DNA of 64,000 nt, from the NCBI GenBank assembly GCA_036435485.1, contig CM071597.1, positions 148,611,647-148,675,646 on the forward strand, written 5' to 3'. The notes below the pieces were generated by a model. That model did not search any database. It was not told the origin of the DNA and saw only the letters and a program-made list of their open reading frames with translations. Within the stretch, counting starts at the first letter, position 1, and the number at the start of each line of letters is the position of its first letter. This DNA comes from Saposhnikovia divaricata. Lineage: Eukaryota; Streptophyta; Magnoliopsida; Apiales; Apiaceae. A program made the translations under genes and the position numbers. Below, piece after piece: positions 57,729 through 64,000 of this stretch.

Positions 57729-60700
57729 CATGATCATACAATTGCTATAGACCATCTATGGTGTAGTGCGTTGAGATGTCGAACAGCATGTGAGTCCTTG
57801 AGATATCGAATATACCTTTTTCAAAAGTGAAGTCTTTGAGATATCGAATGCTGCTTTTGTTGACTTCTTGAGATATCGAATAGTGACTTTTGACATATGG
57901 AATGCTTCACATCATGAAATCCTGACTTCTCTAATAGTGCAAATTACTTCTCGAAATTGAAATCCCTAATTGATTTGTGAAATTGATTAAACGCCAGTTG
58001 TTTGAGTGATTTGATTTGTTTACCGTCGAAAGTGCGGGAGATGGAAGACAGATGAGAGTGTAAAGAGAAGAGTGGGTGAGTGAAAAGAGATAAGAGTGTG
58101 AGTGTGGGCGGTATTTTTGCCCCTCGTGCTTTTGTCTTAAATTTTCTAACCCCGCCCTACTTTTCTAACCCGCGCGACACTACTTAGAGCGAGTAGTACT
58201 TTTGGAGGATTTATATTATAAACACGTACAAGAATGAATTCTTTTTTCCTAAATTTTTGTACACAGCACTCATATCATTAGATATTAACATTCGTATGGT
58301 TGGATCGTCGAAAAAAATACTAGAAAATATATTATTCCAAAATCATACTAGTTTGACCAAGTAGTACTTTGATAGTTGACCTTTAAAATATCATACGAGA
58401 ATGATTTGTTTTTTTCAAAATTTTTTTTACATATCACTAAAATCAGTATATAACATCATCCGTGCGGTTGGATCGTCAAAAAATAATTTTAAAAAAATAG
58501 ATCATGTTCAATCGGTACGACACTACTTAGAGCGAGTAGTACTTTTGGAGGATTTATATTATAAACACGTACAAGAATGAATTCTTTTTTCCTAAATTTT
58601 TGTACACAGCACTCAAATCATTAGATATTAACATTCGTACGGTTGGATCGTCGAAAAAAAAACTAGAAAATATATTATTCCAAAATTATACTAGTTTGAC
58701 CAAGTAGTACTTTGATAGTTGACCTTTAAAATATCATACAAGAATGATTTGTTTTTTTCTAATTTTTTTTACATATCACTAAAATCAGTATATAACATCA
58801 TTTGTGCGGTTGGATCGTCAAAAAATAATTTTAAAAAAATAGATCATGTTCAATCGGTACGACACTACTTATACTGGTTTGACCAAAGAGTTCTTTGTTA
58901 GTTGACCATTAAAATATCATACAAGAATGATTCGTTTTGTTATAATTTTTTACACACATCACTAAAATCAGTATATAAAATCATTTGTACGGTTGGATCG
59001 TCGAAAAAAAAATTAAAAAAATAGATCATGTTCAATCGGTACGACACTAGTTAGAATGAGTAGTACTTTTGGCGGATTTATATTATAAACACGTACAAGA
59101 ATGATTATTTTTTCTAACTTTTTGCACAAATCACTAAAATTAGTATATAACATCATCGGTACGGTTGGATCGTCCAATTTTTTTTTAAAATTCACTAAAA
59201 TATTTTTTTGAATGCTTTACACAACATTTTTGCAAGGTGTTGTCGTCCGAAAAAGTGATATCGTAGCTATTTTCATCCTTACCTATTACAACACCAAGTA
59301 TTTGTGTTAGCTTAGAGATGAAAAGTGTTGGCGTAGATGTTTTATAATTTTAAAATTAATAAATTAAAACTTTTACATTTTTATTTAAGAAATTGTATAT
59401 ATGTATTAAAAAAGTAAAATAAATTGTGAAATGAATTTATTTATTATACTCAAAATATTAAATTAAATAGGAATGAATGATGATTTTTTTGAATAATTTT
59501 AAAATGAACAAATTTTGTAAAAAAACAAATTTGAACAATGAAATAATTACAGAACTAACTTAAAAAAAACAAAAACAACACGTGGGTTTATGAAATGCTA
59601 GAGCGGCAATTCTACCGCCTCCCTCATTTGCCCAAATTTTAACAAATTAAGCCCATTATTTTCTCCCTCTCTCTTTCACTCTATCTCTCTCCCTCTCTGC
59701 ATCTCTCTTATCTCTCTCTCTCCCTACATATCCAGATATACACATACATAAATCTGCTGCGTAGTCGATTTGGCTGTTAATCGATTTATCAATTAAGGAT
59801 TCAATCCATCGTTCTTCTCGTTTTTAAAACCTTAAGCATACGATTTGGGTTCAATTGATTGGCTGTTCAAACAACTCGTGTTCAAGCTTGGGGGATTTGG
59901 GAAATGACTCTAAAGTGAAGATTACTAGTCTCCTTCCCATCTCCACAAACGCCACAAGCCCCTTTCCTTTTCTGCGATTAAATCCCCCCAACCCCTTTTG
60001 ATTTCTATGAGTTACGGCTGTTTTGATACCGAGTTATGCTGAGATTGTCTGTTGATACCGAGTTTTTATGCGCGAATTGCCGAATTGTGATGGTTGAGTC
60101 GTTCGTTGTATGGTTTTAGCTGCAATCCTCTCTCCTTGTCCCTGTAATTTCATTTTTGTCGAGTTGTGTTTGAGTTCGCTGGTCGAGTTGTTTTAACTGG
60201 GTTGTTGCTTGATTTTATTTTGTAAATCAGTTGTTCTCTTTTAGTTTGATTGTAGTTTGAATTTCATAGCTGAGTTTTAAGCCGAGTTAATTTGTTTACA
60301 ATTGAGTTCTGAGTTATTGTTTTCATCACTGAGTTAGTTCTGATTGTTCGAAATGAATTAGATCCCTTGTTGCTATCAAATTTATTATTGAGTAGCTTTA
60401 TTGAGTTTAGTTCGCAAATTTATGTCCATTTTCGTTGTTGTCGGTCCTTTCGTTTGTTGTTATTCTTGCCAAAATGCTGTCCGAATTGACGATTTCTGCG
60501 CCCTTGTGTCGTCCGAAAACATCTCAGCTCATTAAGTTTGATTCGAGTTTGCGAATGTTTGCTCTTGTCCGAGTTTTTATGCCATTGATAGTTGTTACAA
60601 GGTGTTCTGTTTTAGGCCGTTTGTCGAATTGAAATCCTGAGTTGATGTGGCTGTTTTTTTTCCGAATCCATTTCAATGCAGTCCAGTCTTGTTTTTGGTT

Positions 60701-62015
60701 AGGTTTGTTATGTGTTTCATTGTTTTATTGTTATATGTGAATCCTTTTTGTTTGGCTAACTAATTTTACAAAGAAGTCATGTCATTTTTTTATTAAAATT
60801 TTTCTGTGAATAAAATCTATTTTCAATTCTAATAGTTAAAAATTAAAAATTCAGTGTTTGTTAAGTTTAAAATAGTTTAACTAAATTTTCTTTAAAAAAA
60901 AGGAAAAAAAAGAAAGAAAAAAAAATATAGTTTAAATTTCTTTTGGCAATTAAATCCCAAAATCAAAATCAATTCAACTTTAAATAGTAAAAATGCAAGA
61001 ATTCAGTTTTGTTTGTTAAAATAGATTAATTAAATTTTCCTAAAAATTGTGTAAATTTTCTTTTACAAATTAAATAGTTTTTCTAGTTTTAAACCTTAAA
61101 TTTTAGCTTTTAATTAATTAGTTAAAAAATAGAATAATAATAAAATGTTCTTATAAATAGTGGTTTTCTTTTAGAAATTAATTTAGGTTAAAATCAAAAT
61201 ATTTCAAAACCAAATTGTCCTAATTCGCCTAAGTTAAAAATTAAGTTTGCGAAAATATTATTCCCTGTGGATCGAATCATAAATACTAAAACGAGATCGT
61301 GCGCTTGCGATATTAAATGTCATGTTTTCGGCACATCAGATTGTTGGTTGGTTTGTTCTCTTCTGTTTGACCTTTGTTGATTTGTTGGATGCCAATTTGG
61401 TAGGTTAGCCATCTTTTAAATATGTTTTTTTTTCATGTACAGTTCATTAGACAACAGTTTTAAACAGAAGACACTTGTATGAGTTGAAACACACAATAGG
61501 CCAGAACCTGTTGTGTGTTGGATTAAGTTCATACAACAGTATGTAAAGCACTTGAGTTAAATATCATTACACAATACCACATTGGAAATCACTTGTCTCA
61601 TTTTAACAATACTTTTTACGAAGTATTGTCTATGCTTCATTCACATAATATTTCTAAAAAATGTTGTGTGTTGGTTAACTGTCACACAACACTATGGATA
61701 ACATATTGTATGACTGCTACTTAGACAACAGACCTAAAAAACACTTGTCTGAACTAAAAATACTTATGCATTTACACAACACCCGTGGTTTTGGCCCATT
61801 GTGTGAATGTAGGATTAGACAATACTTTTTCGAGCATGAAAATACTAGTTGTCTGATCATTTCGGGAAACACTTTTTTCCATGGGTGTTGTCTGAGGGGT
61901 GTCGTATATAGCCAGATTTCTTGTAGTGTGGTAACATCATATGATTGTGTTACCGTAGAGGAAAAATAACATAGCAAATGCAACATATTTTTGCAACATA
62001 CATGATCATACAATT

Positions 62016-62244
62016 TTTTTTTTTTAACATGGGAACCCGCAGCCGCTACCCTTCGGGTGCGCTCTGGGTAAACCCAAGGGCTCACGCAATAGCCTGAAAA
62101 CCATGTGATCCAAGGCAAACCGCACAAGTGCGACAGGCTCTGCCCCAGGATGGCATAATCACAAATCCACCTCCCATGGGAGTCGAACCTGTGACCAAGA
62201 GGTGAGATGGCCTCTCTTTAACCAACTGAGACAACCCTTGCGGG
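62016..62244 (-). mobile_element. tRNA-derived SINE, copy 5
   Basis: Copy of SINE copy 3 through the 5.83-kb duplication; shares its private variant AACCATGTGATC. Confidence 0.88.
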
Positions 62245-63328
62245 CATGATCATACAATTGCCATAGACCATCTATGGTGTAGTGCGTTGAGATGTCGAAC
62301 AGCATGTGAGTCCTTGAGATATCGAATATGCCTTTTTCAAAAGTGAAGTTTTTGAGATATCGAATGCTGCTTTTGTTGACTTCTTGAGATATCGAATAGT
62401 GACTTTTGACATATGGAATGCTTCACATCATGAAATCCTGACTTCTCTAATAGTGCAAATTACTTCTCGAAATTGAAATCCCTAATTGATTTGTGAAACT
62501 GATTAAACGCCAGTTGTTTGAGTGATTTGATTTGTTTACCGTCGAGAGTGCGGGAGATGGAAGACAGATGAGAGTGTAAAGAGAAGAGTGGGTGAGTGAA
62601 AAGAGATAAGAGTGTGAGTGTGGGCGGTATTTTTGCCCCTCGTGCTTTTGTCTTAAATTTTCTAACCCCGCCCAACTTTTCTAACCCGCGCTCTTGTCTT
62701 CGTTCTGTGAGGTTTTTAGTAAAAAATATTTTTCTTTTTCTTCAATAATTATTTATTATAATTTTATTAAAATTGTTTTCATATTTATAAAAATAAAATT
62801 GATACTTATTTGATAAAATTTATATGTTTGTAAAGTTGTCTACATTAATTTTATCAAATAAAATATGATCATATATGATATGATAAATTATTTAAATTCA
62901 TAACATTTTTCCCAAAAATTAAAATTAGTTTATTAAATATTTAGAATTACTTAAATGTTTAAATATATTAATTATTCCTTTATCTGGTCAATCTTAAAAA
63001 AATTTAATCCAATTATATTAATTAATTTAATTAGTTTCAAAATCTAAACAAAATTAAAGTAATTATGTTAATTAAAATAGATTTTTTAAATACCCCTCCT
63101 TACTGTAACATATTGGTATGGCTACGGTAACATCACATGACTTGTTACCGTAAAGGGGCTATAGCAACATATTGGTATGGCTATGGTAACATCGCATGAC
63201 TAGTTACCGTAGATGGGCTATTGCAACATATTGGTATGCTATGGTAACATCATATGATTGTGTTACCGTAGAGGAAAAATAACATAGCAAATGCAACATA
63301 TTTTTGCAACATACATGATCATACAATT

Positions 63329-63555
63329 TTTTTTTTAACATGGGAACCCATAGCCGCTACCCTTCGGGTGCGCTCTGGATAAACCCATGGGCTCACGCAA
63401 TAGCCTGAAAACCACGTGATCCAAGGCAAACCGCATAAGTGCGACACGCTCTGCCCCAGGATGGCATAATCACAAATCCACCTCCCATTGGAGTCGAACC
63501 TGTGACCAAGAGGTGAGATGGCCTCTCTTTAACCAACTGAGACAACCCTTGCGGG
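63329..63555 (-). mobile_element. tRNA-derived SINE, copy 6
   Basis: Copy of SINE copy 4 through the 5.83-kb duplication; shares its CCCATAGCC variant. Confidence 0.88.
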
Positions 63556-64000
63556 CATGATCATACAATTGCTATAGACCATCTATGGTGTAGTGCGTTG
63601 AGATGTCGAACAGCATGTGAGTCCTTGAGATATCGAATATACCTTTTTCAAAAGTGAAGTCTTTGAGATATCGAATGCTGCTTTTGTTGACTTCTTGAGA
63701 TATCGAATAGTGACTTTTGACATATGGAATGCTTTACATCATGAAATCCTGACTTCTCTAATAGTGCAAATTACTTCTCGAAATTGAAATCCCTAATTGA
63801 TTTGTGAAATTGATTAAACGCCAGTTGTTTGAGTGATTTGATTTGTTTACCGTCGAAAGTGCGGGAGATGGAAGACAGATGAGAGTGTAAAGAGAAGAGT
63901 GGGTGAGTGAAAAGAGATAAGAGTGTGAGTGTGGGCGGTATTTTTGCCCCTCGTGCTTTTGTCTTAAATTTTCTAACCCCGCCCTACTTTTCTAACCCGC

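Larger units (their letters stand above)
52346..58174 (+). repeat. 5.83-kb direct tandem duplication, copy 1
   Basis: This segment (right half of element D plus array units 3-5) is repeated at 58175-64000 with an offset of 5825-5829 and only scattered differences. The left limit is CGACACTACTTAGAGCGAGT at 52346. Confidence 0.92.
56107..58174. repeat. 1.31-kb tandem array, rest of unit 3, unit 4, partial unit 5
   Basis: Unit 3 resumes after element D and ends at 56673; unit 4 is 56674-57983 (1310 bp); unit 5 (57984-58174) is cut after 191 bp at TAACCCGCG, where a second copy of the element D interior begins. Confidence 0.9.
58175..64000 (+). repeat. 5.83-kb direct tandem duplication, copy 2
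   Basis: It begins with CGACACTACTTAGAGCGAGT directly after the truncated unit 5. 58175-61928 repeats the element D right half through its GTAGTG end (61923-61928); 61929-62500, 62501-63811 and 63812-64000 repeat array units 3-5. The window stops within two bases of the position equivalent to the copy 1/copy 2 junction, so it is unknown whether a third copy follows. Confidence 0.92.

Overview
This window is plant nuclear DNA, most likely from a large-genome eudicot. It is AT-rich and holds CACTA (En/Spm) elements with TNP2 and Ulp1-type genes, Ty1/copia pol genes with plant-type motifs, a tRNA-derived SINE, Helitron-like ends, and exon fragments of plant families (CBL-interacting kinase, alpha carbonic anhydrase, AMT2 ammonium transporter, KH, B3 and RPA1-like proteins). 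I found no intact host gene, no rRNA or functional tRNA gene and no CRISPR array. The species cannot be named from the sequence alone.

Left part (1-29519). 1-4146 is the 3' part of a CACTA-like element that carries exon scraps of alpha carbonic anhydrase and a CIPK, and ends in a 25-bp G-box minisatellite. 5496-8549 is a non-autonomous CACTA with matching termini and an AAT target duplication. About 9840-14530 is AT-rich DNA without genes. 14880-15560 holds a gypsy-like gag start cut by a second LTR. From 15561 to about 21960 lies a minus-strand Helitron-like region with B3-like and RPA1-like exons. 22340-25694 is the 3' part of a copia element with a long extra ORF after RNase H, carrying several stop codons. 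29161-29519 repeats the 3' end of the 5496-8549 element together with its flank.

Right part (29520-64000) is a stack of nested insertions. CACTA element B (from 29520) is broken inside its Ulp1-like gene by a copia element (LTR from about 31733, gag-pol on the minus strand to 37253). The copia leader is broken in turn by CACTA element C (from 37615, carrying TNP1/Ulp1-like and TNP2 genes on the minus strand). The 5' side of C runs into a head-to-tail array of about 1.31-kb units, each holding the same SINE copy. One array unit is interrupted by CACTA element D (48486-56103, TGG target duplication). D has captured AMT2 and KH-domain gene pieces with their introns and carries an internal ~170-bp satellite. 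The right half of D plus following array units (52346-58174) is then repeated almost identically at 58175-64000.

Functionally, the only proteins with a possible active role are transposon proteins, and most carry stops or frameshifts. The main interest is how CACTA elements here capture host exons, assemble a chimeric gene on one strand, and seed new tandem repeats.
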